Part shown: one piece after another, positions 10,850 to 24,273 of the stretch | Position numbering within the stretch: the stretch's first letter is position 1 | Layout: each line of letters starts with the position of its first letter | Source of the DNA: Carallia brachiata | Taxonomy: Eukaryota > Streptophyta > Magnoliopsida > Malpighiales > Rhizophoraceae | Assembly (NCBI GenBank): GCA_021464245.1 | Contig: JADCRB010000036.1 | Location: 2,795,947-2,859,946 of the forward strand | Length of the DNA: 64,000 nt | Direction: 5' to 3' | Notes under the pieces: model-generated | What the model saw: the letters and a program-made list of their open reading frames with translations, nothing else | Told to the model about the DNA's origin: nothing | Database searches by the model: none | Position numbers and translations under genes: made by a program

Positions 10850-12634
10850 GGACATGGACAAAGACAGAAGGAAAGTCTGCCACGAACCCCTTCAGGTAGC
10901 ACGGCCCCACGTCGATAATGTACGAGAACTATTTGTCGTTATTTCATCATAGCAAAAACAAATTGACTTCTTTTTTTTTTTAATCTGAAATCACTTTAAG
11001 TGTGATATTATTAAATTCTGTCATAATAGAATAGATTGTATATGATCATTTGTATTTTTCTAAAAACACGGGGCTCCTAGTTGTCTATTATGATTTTTTT
11101 CTTGCCATACATTTGGTACAATATCTATAGTGTTTTAGTCTGAAATTTATTTCAAATTTAATGAATCGCGTTCATATCGTTTCATTCTATTATTCCATTA
11201 TGCACTAAGTTCTGTCGGAAACACAAATGGCTTAATTATATACGGGTTCTATTATACGAGCAAATGAATATATTTTACCGTGTTCACACGTACTTTTTTT
11301 ATAATTACGAGTATTTTTTACGTAATTACGATGAATAAATGTAAAATAAAAAAATATTAATATTTTTTGTATCACCTTTTATTATTGTAATTATAAAAAA
11401 ATAATCATAATTATAAAAAAATACATATAAATACAATAAAAAAATTTCATATACTTACTAAAATTTTCCCATTAAATACCTTATTAACCAAAAATTTTTG
11501 GGGTACATTTTATAAAGGGAAATAGATGGGCATGGGGCCTACGCACGTTTGCTGGTCTTATTTGAGTTGTGGACAGAATTGGTTGGTCATTTTCTGGCCT
11601 GTTTGGTCTGCGCAATTGAGCATTCAATGCATTTAATGATGCCAGTAAGTCCGTTGCTCTTGATGGTTGCAGATTTATGTGTCTTGTCTTGTTGCCAATT
11701 ATCAATTGATGTCCAAAATGATGTGCGCAATGATGCTGGACAATTTGTTTTTTATATTGTCACGTGCCTATTTGCGGTTTAATCAATGAGAAAACTTTTG
11801 GGGAGTGTACGTTACGTGTGATAAAAATAGGATTATAATAATATTAAAATAATATAGACAATCGAATTGTTTAATTTTAAAAAAATAAAAAAAATAAATT
11901 ATTAAATATTATTAAATAGACATAATCTATTTAAATATTTCTAACTCAGTGCAATAATTAATATCCCAATAGTTCTCCCTTCTTTGCTTATATTCTGTGT
12001 TATATGTACAGTTCCATGCTGCAGACAATAGAAGAAGGGAGAGAAACCAGGAAAAGAGACTTGATTTGGATATCAAGTAAGTATATGCTCTCTGTTAATG
12101 GTTTATGTACTAATCAAACAATGTTCTTCTGTAAAAAAAAACAAACAATGTTCTCGATGATTGTCAAATCAGGATGTTTTTAGTTGAAGTGTATGCATCT
12201 TTAACGAAGCATGTGAGGCATAAATACTTAATTCAACGATTTCTAATAATTTATTTATTTTTATTTTTTAAATTTAATACATTTTTACGATTTAACAATT
12301 CAAACCGCTATGTACTACTGCATTCTTATTTATGCGTGAGCTTAGATTTTTTTCTGACAAGTTCCACTGAACAAGTGGGCCATTCCTACGTCTACGTCTG
12401 ACAAAGATTCTCTCTTTCACGTGCTTTTCTAGCTTGGGACTTTCTATCATGGACTCTTGATAAAGGCGTTAATGAATGAGCCCCCCGTTTGCTTAATTAA
12501 CATTGTGATCGCTCCTTTTCTTAAATTTTGGTTGTTTGACGGTCACATAGGCTTGGAAGTACAACTGGTTGTTGTGGGACTGGGAAGCTTTTGAAGCCAA
12601 ACCTTTTGTTTGGCTGTGGACTAGAATCAAAAGT
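10850..12634. other. ZIFL upstream region
   Basis: Intergenic, AT-rich. A probable 5' untranslated exon ends at 12076 with the consensus donor GTAAGT; the leader intron would end at 12550 (ACATAG) and the leader resumes to the ATG at 12635. A TATA-like TTATAT near 11990 precedes it, and a CACGTG core lies at about 11761. The 11240-11470 part is low-complexity A/T with repeated ATAATTAC-like words. No separate gene seen. Confidence 0.5.
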
Positions 12635-15600
12635 ATGGCAAGAGAGTGTGTGGGGCCGTTATTGAAGAAGAAATACTTCGAGAATTGCCCTGGCTGTAAG
12701 CTTGACAAACTCAAGGAGTCCAGAACTGGATTGCCTATACGAGAGCTTGTTTCAATTTGGGTTGTTACGCTCTGTACTGGTAAGAATTCATATTGCAAGC
12801 CCTTTTCAACTGACATAACTTTTTACTTTTCTTTAGGGTTAGAAGCCTCAGGTTGAGTTGGTGATATTGAACAGAAGTAGTTAACTAGTTTTTAGTCACA
12901 TGGATTTATCCATGTTTTCAGTGGCATCTCCGAAGGTCATTAGTTTTGTGCTTTGTCCTTAAAATCTTGCTTCTTTGCTTTGAACTAGCAGCCAGCCCTC
13001 CTTGAGGCAATCTGTTTAAGTTTTTTTTTTTTTTTTAAGTCTTTTTTTTTTTTTTTTGTCTTATTGGCTAATGCTTTAGTCAAATTATTCCTAAAATTGC
13101 AAGTATGTTTAGTGAAGCATCAACATGAGACTAAGCTGAAATTTCACTTTTATGGTCAAATGAGTAGATGTGATATACTTGTCATGCTGAGGAACTCTCA
13201 ACAAAGGAGCTGGTGGCCATTTCTTTGTGTTTTTATTTTCTCAAGCATAAATATATATTGTTCCCTTTTGCTCTTTTATGGTTGTTGTGGCCATGTTTCT
13301 GTCAGGGAATGGGAATTTGTGATGGTAGAATTTATGTTGGATTTTCTCTTTAGCGTTCCCTTTTTGAGGATTTGTTACATTGCTTTGTGTCTTAGGATTG
13401 AGAGTGCATAGTTTCTCAAGTCTTCCACTTCCACCTTTTTAAACAACAAAGGACATTTAAAGCCTGCCTTTTTCTTTAGATGGAGTTGAGAGCCAAATTT
13501 TAGATGAATGGTTCATATGGTAATGATATGCCTTAAAAATGGGTAAAAGATTTGTGGGTAGTTCGTACTAAAGAGTGCATTGTGCATATTTTGAAAAAGC
13601 AATGTGTTGAGTTACCGATGCTTGGATAAAATCTGCCCAATTCATGAAAATACGGCTTCATCGACAAAGAATAATGTGTAGCATACAATTTTGGTTCTGT
13701 GGTGGTTAAAAGGCAAAAGTTAAAATATTGGTTTCAAACTCAACTTAGCAGGATTCTTAAATTCTTAATGGCTGTGAAACATTGCCGCATTTCTGCATTC
13801 TATTACTTATGCTTCTGCATGTGGGAACAGTACCACATAGTTCATTTGAAACGAAGGGGATTTGTTGAATTTCAAGTTGAATAGGAAATTCTGTCATATC
13901 TCTGTCTTACACAGCAGCTTCTATGCCGGCGACTATTAGTACATAGTACGTTTGGCTTTAATTATGGGCTATATTGTACTTGAACTTAGTTGCATTGGCT
14001 ATCCATTTTGTGCTTTTTGGATGCCAATACCTATTTTCCAGGTATCTTTTATATTTTCTACAAGCAACAGTTGCAGTTACTGTGAGTCCTTTGATAAATA
14101 CTAACCTCGATGTTAATTTTTTGCAGCCCTTCCAATATCATCTCTCTTTCCATATCTTTATTTCATGGTAAGCTCACACCAGCTTGTGCTGTACATCATG
14201 AGTTCATAATTGTTTGGTACTTGCAAAACAGAGGTGCCTATTTAAAATAAGTGCCAAGAAGGGTCATGTCAATTTTATTTGCAATATAAGGAAAAGTAGT
14301 CTTTTATCTGTTCCTCCTCTCTTGTTTGACTAAATTTTTGTATACAACCTAAGAGGCGAAATTAAACATGGTCAAAATAAATTGACTAGTTCCTGCCACA
14401 TTTAACTCAACATAGTCCATTTCAAGTTCCATTTCCTGGGTAGCAACTAGAAAGCAACGTTAATTTTGAAAATAATGTAGGTGATGACATGACTGAGAGT
14501 CTGGGTCTTACATTGCCACTAGAGCACCAATATTTATTTAATGGAATTTTTAATACATGGGCTGCACTTTTGAGACAAGTTGAGGGATTGGAGTTCAAAT
14601 TGGTTTGAACATGTCCAACGTAAACTTAGAATTGCTCCAATTTAGGGGACCAAATCTAGGTGGATGGTGAGAGGAGGGAGAAGTGACCTAAGTTGATTTG
14701 GACTCTTTGGTCAGTAAGGGTTTAGAAAATTACACCTTACATCACAATCAGTTCGTAATATAGAGGAATGATGAGAAAGGATTCATGTATCGCAACCCAA
14801 TTGAATTTTTGTGTAAAATTCATCCAGTTAAAAGGAAGATGGGAGATAGAGAGAGTGAGAGTGAAAGAGAGAGAGAGAGATGGCGAGGAGGGGAAGTAGA
14901 GGGGGTGGAGAGAGGAACAAAGCTTTTAATGTTGGTTGTCTTTTCACATTTCTTTTTGTTAATTAAAAGACTACTTTCCTATCTTGCAAATATAGGATGA
15001 CTTACATCTATTACATTTTGTACATAATACAGCATATATGTGTGTGTGTGTGTGTGTGTGTAAGAAGCACACATTATATATGTGACTAGATGAGATGCCG
15101 AATGATGCACAAACCAATTTTCTCTTTGTAGATTAGAGATTTTCATATTGCAAAACGGGAAGAAGATATTGGCTACTATGCTGGATACGTTGGTGAGCAT
15201 TTTCTGTTCCTCTTTTCTAACAAATGGTATACATCTCCAAGTTATCAGATCTCTGTTCTTGAACAATGGTCCTGACAAGATGCTCATTGTATGGAAAGGG
15301 TCCTCTTTTATGTTTGGCAGAGCTTTGACGTCTGTTTTTTGGGGATTAGTAGCTGATCGTTATGGTAGAAAGCCGGTTATGCTAATAGGAACGTTCACAG
15401 TGTTAGTGGCCACTTCTTTGCCATCAGTTTTTAGTTCAGCTTCTGTTGCTACTCCAATTTTGGTTTTTTTTCCTCAAAATGTCATCTGTGTTGAATATTT
15501 GTTGGTTCCAGGGTTGTCTTCAACACTCTATTTGGCCTAAGTGTAAATTTTTGGATGGCTGTTGTTACAAGGTTCTCCTCGGGAGTTTGAATGGATTGCT

Positions 15601-18600
15601 TGGACCAGTGAAGGTAACAATTGCAATTCATATGATTTGGATTCTCCCCAATAATAACTGTTCACAGTGAAATAACTTGTTTGACAGTCTCTGTAATATT
15701 CATTCTTTGATATGATCTGATCTGATTTATGGACGTTTAAAGTTCTTAATGACATTTTTTGGTGCAATCCCTGACACAGGGTAGTATACTCGAGTGAGAC
15801 ATTTTGATGTTGTGTGGAATTTTATTCAAAAGGCAAAACTTTTGTATCTGTCTAAAATCCAAAATTTTCCTTTCCATTTTTAACTTCTTCTTGAGAGTAA
15901 GAGAAAGTAGAAGATTTCTATTGTGCAACTAGATGGTTTAGAACTTTTCTCTTTATGTGCCTCACTTGTTGAGCTTTCTCCTTGAACAGGCATATGCAAG
16001 TGAAGTTTTTCGGGAAGAATACCAAGCTTTAGGATTATCAACAGTGAGTTCGGTTGGCTTCTGCATATTCCCATAATGCATGGGTAGCTTAAAACTGATT
16101 ATGTTCACTCAATTCCAGATAAGTACTGCATGGGGCATAGGTTTGATTATTGGCCCATCCCTGGGAGGATTCCTAGCCCAGGTAATTCCTGTTTCCCACC
16201 TTTTAACCAGAAATATGCTGCACATAAGTCATGCATTGCCTACATGGGCATAATTGTTGTTTTGGACACTAATTTTTATGTAGGAACTTGACCGCATAAG
16301 CATGTTCTTTTACATTTCCTAGGCCTGTGAGACAGCACAACACAAGAAGAATAAAAAATAACCTTTTTAAAAACTATGCAAGTACATTGTTTCAATGCCA
16401 ATGTTAGCTTATGCCAGTCTTCTATGTGAAATTTTGATTTTTGAACTGAAATGATCTTTTAGAAGTGATGACGTTCACAGTTTAGGTGGCTGTAAGCTAG
16501 ATTGAACATATCAATTTGAAGAAATTTATAACCGGTTGGTGAATGGAAGTTTGGTACAGTGCTTTTTATATTGAATTCATCTGTTAGAGAGAAGGCTGAA
16601 GGAGAAGAAAAGACAGCTCAGAAGAAAAATACAATTTTTACATAAAACAGGATCAGTTTAGAATAACTGAACAAATAGAGAAGTTTAAGTTTGGAGTTAT
16701 TAATTGTAAGCTCAGGAGGTGCAGCAGTTGTGGAAGGTGGCAGGACTAGGGGGGCTGCTAAGACAAAAAAGACAATGAGGGTTGAGTGAGAACAGGTTCA
16801 GGCTCAACTGCATGAACATATAGGTGAGAAACATTCCACTTAGCCTGTTCCTTTTTTGGCTGATAGCTCACTTGTGCCCTTTTCTATGACTAGATTAATC
16901 CAAACATCTGCTGCTGTATTCATTGGTTTTAGGCCATAAAAAAATGCCCCTCCCTTTTCTCACTCTTTGTTTCAGTATTAATAATCAAAATGCACAAACC
17001 GAAAAAAAAAATTTGAGACTTATGGCTGCTCTATTCCTTTTACTGGGATTTTTTGGGAACTTTAAATGTAATACTTAAACTGGTGTTCTATGATTGCTCT
17101 ACTGCTATTACACTTTCCTCTGCTTGGGAAACATGTGGATGTATGTTACTTGCTGCTCCTACCATCATACTACCACAAACATATAGAAGTAGATTTCATC
17201 TTTCTCACATATGAAATAGTCAATATAACAATACTTTTTTCGTATGTAATATGACAATACTTTGTACAACAATTTAATCAATGAGCAACCGAAGATGCAT
17301 TATTGCCTTTGTCTCCCTATCTCTGCATCCTCTGTAGTTTCTCTTTCTTCCTTTCTTGCTTATTGATTGTTATACTGTTTCTTGACTTTTCGGTGCTTCA
17401 GCCGGCTGATAAATATCCAACAATATTTTCCAAAGATTCTCTGTTTGGGAGGTAATGAACTTTGGTTGCATATTTCGCATTATGAATTGTACCTTTTGGT
17501 ACGCTTTCCATCTGTCTGATGCTATTCCAGAAATGAACTGTAACTGCAGATTTCCGTACTTCCTTCCTTCCTTGATCATATCACTTTTTGCATTGGTAGT
17601 CAGCATTGCTTCTTTCTGGCTTCCGGTATATACCTTACTCAGTTAATTATTTAATTTTGATACATTTGTGCACGCTATATCCCTAGATGCTTAAAATTCG
17701 TCTTGTTTATCATTTATTTCAAGTGATTATTGGATGTACAGCTTGTTTCTATGCAATCCTCTCTAAATTGCCAAGATTGACATAGTATATACCATAAGTT
17801 GACCAAGCATGGTCTTTTAGGCTTTGAAAAAGATTATGCTGTATTCACTGCTATTACAATTATTTTTGGCATCTTAATAGTGCACCTGTTAGCCCATATT
17901 ACTTGAGTGGATTTTATTAATTAAAAAGAAAATTTTAGATGAGCAAGTAGTTGAAACCTCCCGTTCACAAGTCCTTGCAGGATTTATCAATCATACCCCT
18001 TCAATTACTATTATAGAGAAAGTACAATACCAAGAGATACATCTGCCTAATGGCCTTGAGCTTGACTACTTCTTGTTTTATAAGTGGTCCTATTCCTTTT
18101 AGGGTCTGGCATTTCCCTTTGTCTGAAGAAACAAAAAATGACCCTCTTCTATAGATTGTTCTTGATGTTTCAAGTCATGACGTAGAATTTTCATTATGGT
18201 TGTTGCAGTACCTTATTTATATTCATATTAACTGTACTGCTTGAATCATGATATATGTAGTTATTGGATATTTTATCTGTGACAGTGTACTCTCATTATT
18301 ATGCTTCATTTTTCAGGCCATTCATTGTTGTTGTCGGTATTTAGATTGATGTTCCTTGACTTTTTTTTTTTACCAAATACAAATCTGCAGAAAGTTTAAG
18401 TCATATATCACAGAGTCTACCAATGTTTATTTGACTTTTTTAACACTAACATGGTCGTAATTGTTGATTGTCTAAATGCGGTTTAATGTATTATCCCTTG
18501 GGATATGTAATTGCATATCTTTTAATTATGCACACGTATGTCGCAATGTTTTTGCTTAACATATTGCAGCTGCTTTACGATAAGTTCTAAAATCATATCT

Positions 18601-21600
18601 CTGGCCATTTAAGGCGTTATTTGTGCAAAAATATACATTTGCCACAGGAATCATTGCATATGCACAACGACAACCAAATATCAAGCGATGATGCATATGA
18701 TGCTTTGGAGACTGCAGCTGATGAGTCTAAAGTAAATGAAGGAAGATCAGATATAGAAGTAAAGAAATCCACTTATGAGACAAGTCTTTTGCGCAATTGG
18801 CCTTTAATGTCATCTATTATTGTTTATTGTGTTTTCTCGATTCAAGATATGGCTTTCGGGGAGGTATTCCTTTAACCTTTTCAAATATGTTCTCATAACT
18901 TCTGTACTGTCAGTAGTGTTAACATTTATATATTATTAATGTTAGTGTGCTGCTTTGCTGATGACATTTCTAAAGCATGGTAATTGTTTTTGATAGGGCA
19001 ATTTGCTCAAATGGCATTGCTTTTGGTACAGTGATATTTTGATGGCAATTTGTGCATCTCATGTATTGGGATCCCCTTTGATGAATTATAAATATAACAT
19101 TATTGTATGTTCTGATCCAATCATAGCAGGCGAAAGCAATTTCAGCCTCATTCTTGTAGAAACTGCTGTTTTCCAGATGTTCTTTTGGATATCATTTCTT
19201 AAAAAACATTTTATCATTCTCAACTGTCTTAGAAGCGGTATGTGGTGATCTTTAGATATTTTCACTATGGGCTGTCAGCCCCAGAAAGCTTGGGGGCCTG
19301 AGCTATACAACTGCAGATGTTGGTGAAGTTCTAGCAATCTCTGGTATGAAACTTACACCTTGGTAAACCACATATATTTGCACCAAAGGAAGAATTTTGA
19401 ATAAGCAGGCCATTGCTGCAGTTACTAATAAATTTATTTGAATAGAACAAATTCATGGGGTTTGTTTGCAATTTTTTCTGATTTGCATTCTTGTGCTTTG
19501 TTGGGTGTAGATTCTCTAAGCATTATAAGATTTCAGTAGCTTCTGGCTTCTGTGTCCATCAAATTGGTGTTCTCTTTGTTCGGCAAGCTGTTGTCTTATC
19601 AATTGGAAATTATCATAGATGAAATTTATTGTCAAGGAGTATCCTAGCTTTTGATGTGTGGGCAAATGTGAACATCAAGACTTCAAGAAATCCTCCTCTT
19701 TGGTTTTTTTTGTAACATGTTCTACAAACTTAAAAAGTTGTAGCTGTAATTTTGGATATAAATTACTTAGGCAAGATAAAGTGCTATGGGATATTGCGTA
19801 TCGTGCATGCGGAACATCACAGTATGCAATTGTGTATAACATACTGAGGAAATGACTGACGAGTAATTTGCCTACCAGGTTTCAGCCTTCTTGTCTTTCA
19901 ACTTTTATTATATCCATTATTGGAGAGGATTCTTGGACCAGTAATGTTTTGTCGAATAGGAGGGGTAAAACTTCAATAATCTGAATCTTATGCCTACTTT
20001 CATCTTTCGCTTTCTCTTTTTGTGATTTTTGAGGATTTGGCTAATTTCCAATGTGCAGGTAATTACTATACCGCTGTTGTCAAGTTTCCCATTCATAGCC
20101 ATGCTATCAGGCCTCACCCTCAGCATTGTACTAAATTGTGCATCCATAGCAAGGAATGTCCTAACTGTAAGTGCATATTGTACGTGTGATCCATATAGAA
20201 TGCTTGATTTATTGGAATGAAGAAACGTGAAAATGATGTTTTGGCTTATAGATGGCAATATTTTCAGAGAGAAATATAGGGACAAATAATTAGGGAGCGA
20301 GATGGTCAATCCATAATTCATATTCAAACGATAATGTATACCTGCAAGTGTTAAAGCAAATGACTCCTTCGGTTGATCAACCTATTGTGCCAGTTTCTAA
20401 AATGCTGAACCAAGTTCCCGAGGTTGTCAGTTGTCAGCCAACCATAAAAAACCACCCTAGTGCTTTTTTTTATTTTCAAACCTTCAAAAGCATGGGCTCT
20501 GCGTAATTATAAGGAGAATTTTAAGAAGTACTTCTTCCAAAAGAAGTTGCTTACTTGCTGTTGCAAATTGGAAGCTGTTACAACCAAAAGCCAAAAAATT
20601 GTAAGAGATTGTCTTGAAAATACAATAATGAGATGGTAGAACAAGAACACCAGTCCTGCCTGTTACCTCTACAAACTACTGTTTTAAACTAGAATGTACT
20701 AAGATCAAAATGTATGATTTGTAAATACTACTGCCCCCTAAAATAAAGTATCATAACATTGGCCTTATTTTTAATTTCCTTCTATGGTAACCTTTACTAT
20801 TAACAACGTGTATTTGCTTTCTCCTTATTAGCCACTGGGTAACCTTTTTCATTCTAATATGTAACCCTTTCCTTTTGTTCTTATGAGTATTAGGTATCAA
20901 TGGTGACTGGCTTGTTCATTCTGCAAAATAAATCCGTGGTAAAGTTCTTTTTCTTCTCTACTTGCCTCAGCTTCCAGTTTAATTTTTCCTTTTGGGCTTG
21001 CAAGCTTGCCCTCCACTCACAGAGTGTCTTAAATTAATTTTATTGGATATGCAACAACAGGACCAGCACCAAAGGGGAGCAGCCAATGGTATTGCTATGA
21101 CATTAATGTCACTTTGCAAAGGAGTTGCTCCAGCTTCTGCTGGCGCTCTGTAAGTTCCCTTTCTTCTATTGTAATTTACTTGTACATTGTAATTATACTG
21201 CAAAGGGAAAAAAATTAAAAAAATGCATGTCCACCTGTTAAATTAGAAGCAAGTGTCGACAAACTCAAGTACAGGTGCAGATGCACTTCCCCTTTTTTTA
21301 TATTCGCGGCGATTTTCCGAAAAAGCAGCATGGTATTGTGCCGAGGGGAATGATAGGGTGGTGACTCCAATCAGTCTTTTCATAATTCTAAGCTCCTAAA
21401 ATTTTCTTTCTTTATGTTCATCTTGTTCTCATTAAAAGCCTTGGTAGGTTTGGTATATATCTCGTCTTCCATTTTGATGTATCTTGGACCAAATTATCTA
21501 CCATATAGCTGTACCGGCAGAATTATTACCAGAAAATGTTTGACTAATTTTCTGCTTGTGGCTAGTTATATGCTGTCTTCAAGCCAACTCAACCATTCTT

Positions 21601-22187
21601 CATTGTCTCTTGCAGTTGGGCATGCCAAATGTGAATAATTAAAGAAAACAACGTTCATATGTTTCCAAATTATAATGAATCTACACCCTATCCGACCATC
21701 TTTATTCTTTGCTAACTGATTCTTCATAATTTGGTGTTGGCAGTTTTTCTTGGGCACAAAAGCGACCAGATGCCGCCTTCCTTCCAGGTATGCAACTAGC
21801 CTTATTTTTTGCTTCTATTGTTTTAGGCTATGCTAAAGTGGAAATGCTCATTTGTGAGGCATGGAGAGTTCTTTCATCTTTTTGTGGGTCAATCAAGTGG
21901 AATGACTACAAAATTTTGCCTTGATTCAAATATTTGGTCTTCAACGGAAGTCCTTGTGCCTGCAATTGTGTCTCCAGTGTTGTTTAGCATTGAGAGTCGC
22001 TGCGGTTAATAACGCCTCGGCTGATGCTCTTGTAATTGTGTCCATTTGGTGCTGAGAACATGAGGTAGATAATGATTATATAATGTACAATGCAGGTGTC
22101 CAGATAGTTTTCTATGTCCTGAGTGTGATTACTGCGATTGGAGTACTGATGACTTTTAAACCTTTCCTAGCTCTGCGACATGGATGA
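12635..22187 (+). CDS. ZIFL1: Zinc-induced facilitator-like transporter (ZIFL, MFS), one frameshift
   Basis: Twelve-helix major facilitator of the plant ZIF/ZIFL group; relatives sit in tonoplast or plasma membrane and move potassium/protons or small organic ligands, affecting zinc tolerance and auxin flow. Seventeen exons: 12635-12779, 14127-14167, 15132-15192, 15299-15401, 15512-15613, 15990-16043, 16119-16181, 17402-17451, 17550-17625, 18648-18863, 19256-19343, 19879-19964, 20059-20166, 20894-20938, 21061-21149, 21744-21787, 22096-22187. Diagnostic pieces: N-terminal CPGC motif, VADRYGRKP (MFS motif A), [18 protein letters not shown] (motif C), hydrophilic central loop in exon 10, [14 protein letters not shown], and terminal FKPFLA. 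The exons total 1463 bases; one more gives 487 codons. The missing base is in exon 5 near 15575, where [13 protein letters not shown] changes frame. Some donors (GTTAGT at 15402) are weak. ZIFL1 is my best guess among paralogues. Confidence 0.88.
15039..15061. repeat. (TG)n microsatellite in ZIFL intron 2
   Basis: Eleven consecutive TG dinucleotides within the intron, 70 bases before exon 3. Confidence 0.9.
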
Positions 22188-22492
22188 CTGAAAAATGGAA
22201 TCAAGTTATTTCTGACTTTATTCTTGCCAGAGTTTGCAATCAGCACAAAGGTGCCTAAGTCAATTGATGGAATATGTATATGCTTCATTATTGATCATTC
22301 GAGACTCCATTGAGAGTGATTGATGAATCAATCACATATCAAATTGTGCTGTTGCTCATTGAGTAAAATAATACAAGATACAAAAGTTATTAGTATTGGG
22401 TAGAAATGTCTTCTGTCATACCATAAGGCAGTTGTCAATGGATGCATGCAGAAGACAATGTCATCAGTATTGGGCAGTTCTCTCTCTCTCTC

Positions 22493-22531
<39 letters not shown>

Positions 22532-22955
22532 AGGCGGAGGCCTCAAGTTCAAATTAGGGGATATATATATTGTCAAAAAAACCAATCTACTCAAAAGATT
22601 AACATAGTATTATAGTTTTTTAACTAAGAGATCTTGTGTTTGAATTTCACTGCTCTTACATTTAATAGCGAATTTTTTCTTTCACCCTAGCGGGCTTTTA
22701 CTTGACGGGATATGTTAGAATTTAATATATAATCCAACAATGAAGTTTTTGGGTAGATTGCTTCTAGCATATATGTATATGGTGGAAGCATGAAAATAAG
22801 TTGGTTATTTATGAAAAAGTATAGGCACTTGCATAGGTTTCAAATCCTCCACATTTTGCTGAAGATTTTACCTTTCATTCATATGAAAACGTCTCAGGAA
22901 TCTAATGAACTACACAACGATCATCACAGAGACCCAAACCAAGTTATCCTTCAGT
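22188..22955. other. ZIFL 3' flank with compound microsatellite
   Basis: ZIFL 3' untranslated region, then a compound (CT)n-(TA)n microsatellite at 22479-22531. From about 22590 to 22680 comes a SINE- or LINE-tail-like phrase (TTTAACTAAGAGATCTTGTG, then TTTGAATTTCAC). The tail of the reverse-strand LEA-like fragment begins at 22956. Confidence 0.5.
22479..22531. repeat. Compound (CT)n(TA)n microsatellite
   Basis: CT units, once interrupted by TCC, switch directly to eleven TA units. It is likely to be polymorphic. Confidence 0.9.
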
Positions 22956-23243
22956 CTAAGCATCCTCAATGGGTGACGTCCAGTAAACTTCAATGTCCTT
23001 TCCAGCTCCCACAGGAATGCCTTCCATCACTTTCTCCTGACCCTTTGGGTAATAAATTCCAGTCCTTTCATCTGGAATCCAGCAATTGGCTTCACCGTCT
23101 CCAGTGCTGTTTTTATTTTTCAGTTCCTCAGCTTCAATCTTTATGGTATCCAGCAATGTGTCAGCAGGAGAGCTTTTATTGTGATGGGTTTTTCGAACCA
23201 TCGGCCTGCAGATTTCACGAGGCCACACATGCCATGTTCCCAA
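22956..23243 (-). pseudogene. LEA-like protein fragment (terminal exon, no first exon found)
   Basis: The reverse strand keeps an open frame to a TAG at 22956-22958, reading RPMVRKTHHNKSSPADTLLD, then an acidic Lys/Asn stretch, then CWIPDERTGIYYPKGQEKVM and GIPVGAGKD. The W-x-P-x3-TG-x-Y-x-P pattern is that of small late-embryogenesis-abundant proteins often sent to mitochondria or chloroplasts. No ATG with a suitable leader precedes it; a possible acceptor (CTGCAG) lies near 23200, and I found no first exon in the next 1 kb upstream on that strand. It may be the last exon of a gene whose short first exon I missed, or a truncated copy. The longer + strand frame across the same DNA is treated as its shadow. 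Confidence 0.45.
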
Positions 23244-24185
23244 AAAAATTAGAGAAACTGAAATATTCGTGCAATTACGGAACCTATGGCACTTCTTATT
23301 TTCTTTTTCCCAGTTGGTTTGTGGATGGTAATATTTTGTTCAGGCACCAGCACCTCGTTAGCTTCTAATTGGTACTTAATTTTTTTTTTTATTTAAAAAA
23401 TAGGTAAGTAAAAGTGGTGTCTCACAGACTTTTTAAAAAGATTTGCTCAAACCCTTTATCTGAGATAGGTCAAATAATTTATACCGAACCTGTAAAAGAA
23501 TAAATTTCACAATATCTGACAAGCATTACTAGATTATTTATGACTCCAAAAAAAATTAGAATAAATTTAATTCTACTAAAAACCTTTAATAATACTCAAA
23601 TTTAAAATTTCTCACCCAACCCCAAGCACCTTATGCCAGTTGAACAACACTATTGGTGATAATTGGTACTTAATTTAAATACAATAATTGCACGATGGTC
23701 TACTAAAAATTTCAGTCTTATACGTGGAACCTAATCTTCTCTTTTGCTACATTCATAAAACAAAAGGTTTTAACCAAAAAAAAGAAAGAATTTAACAAAT
23801 AAAGCAATTTAAAAGAAAAAAAAGTGAAATATCAAGATTTATTTGAAGCACTTTTACTAACCAAAAGACAAAATAAACTTACTATCTCAATAGTCAAGGT
23901 TACAGAAAACACCTGAACTCAAAGCCTCCTACTCATGTAGTTATTATGTGAGAGGAATGTCTTCTCAGCTGGTATGCTTGACTACTGTTCATTACAGTTT
24001 GGTACAGTATATAATGGGATTGTAACAAGAATTAATGTAGTATTGAAGATCAACAAAGGTTCATTATTAATTAGTGATAAAATTGATTTTCATCAAAGAT
24101 TAATGGTCAGATTCTTACTTGAGAAACATGGAATTCATGGGTGCATTCCTCTTGCAAATGCCCCAGCCATGTCTGAACCTTTTGT

Positions 24186-24213
24186 CAATTGCCAATTGCC
24201 AATTGCCAATTGC
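24186..24213. repeat. (CAATTGC)4 short tandem repeat
   Basis: Four perfect copies of a 7-base unit. Each unit contains CAATTG, itself a palindrome. Confidence 0.9.
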
Positions 24214-24248
24214 TCTTGTTTTTCTCCAAGCAAGTTTTCCATCCATAG

Positions 24249-24273
24249 TGTATATATATATATATATATATAG
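24249..24273. repeat. (TA)n microsatellite
   Basis: Twelve TA dinucleotides in intergenic DNA. Confidence 0.9.

Noticed and set aside
22790..23368. 192-codon open frame on the + strand
   Set aside because: It covers the reverse-strand LEA-like fragment, has no recognisable family and odd His/Cys/Phe-rich composition; it is the antisense shadow.
24186..24213. CRISPR-like or regulatory repeat array
   Set aside because: Seven-base units directly abutting with no spacers; an ordinary short tandem repeat in a plant genome.
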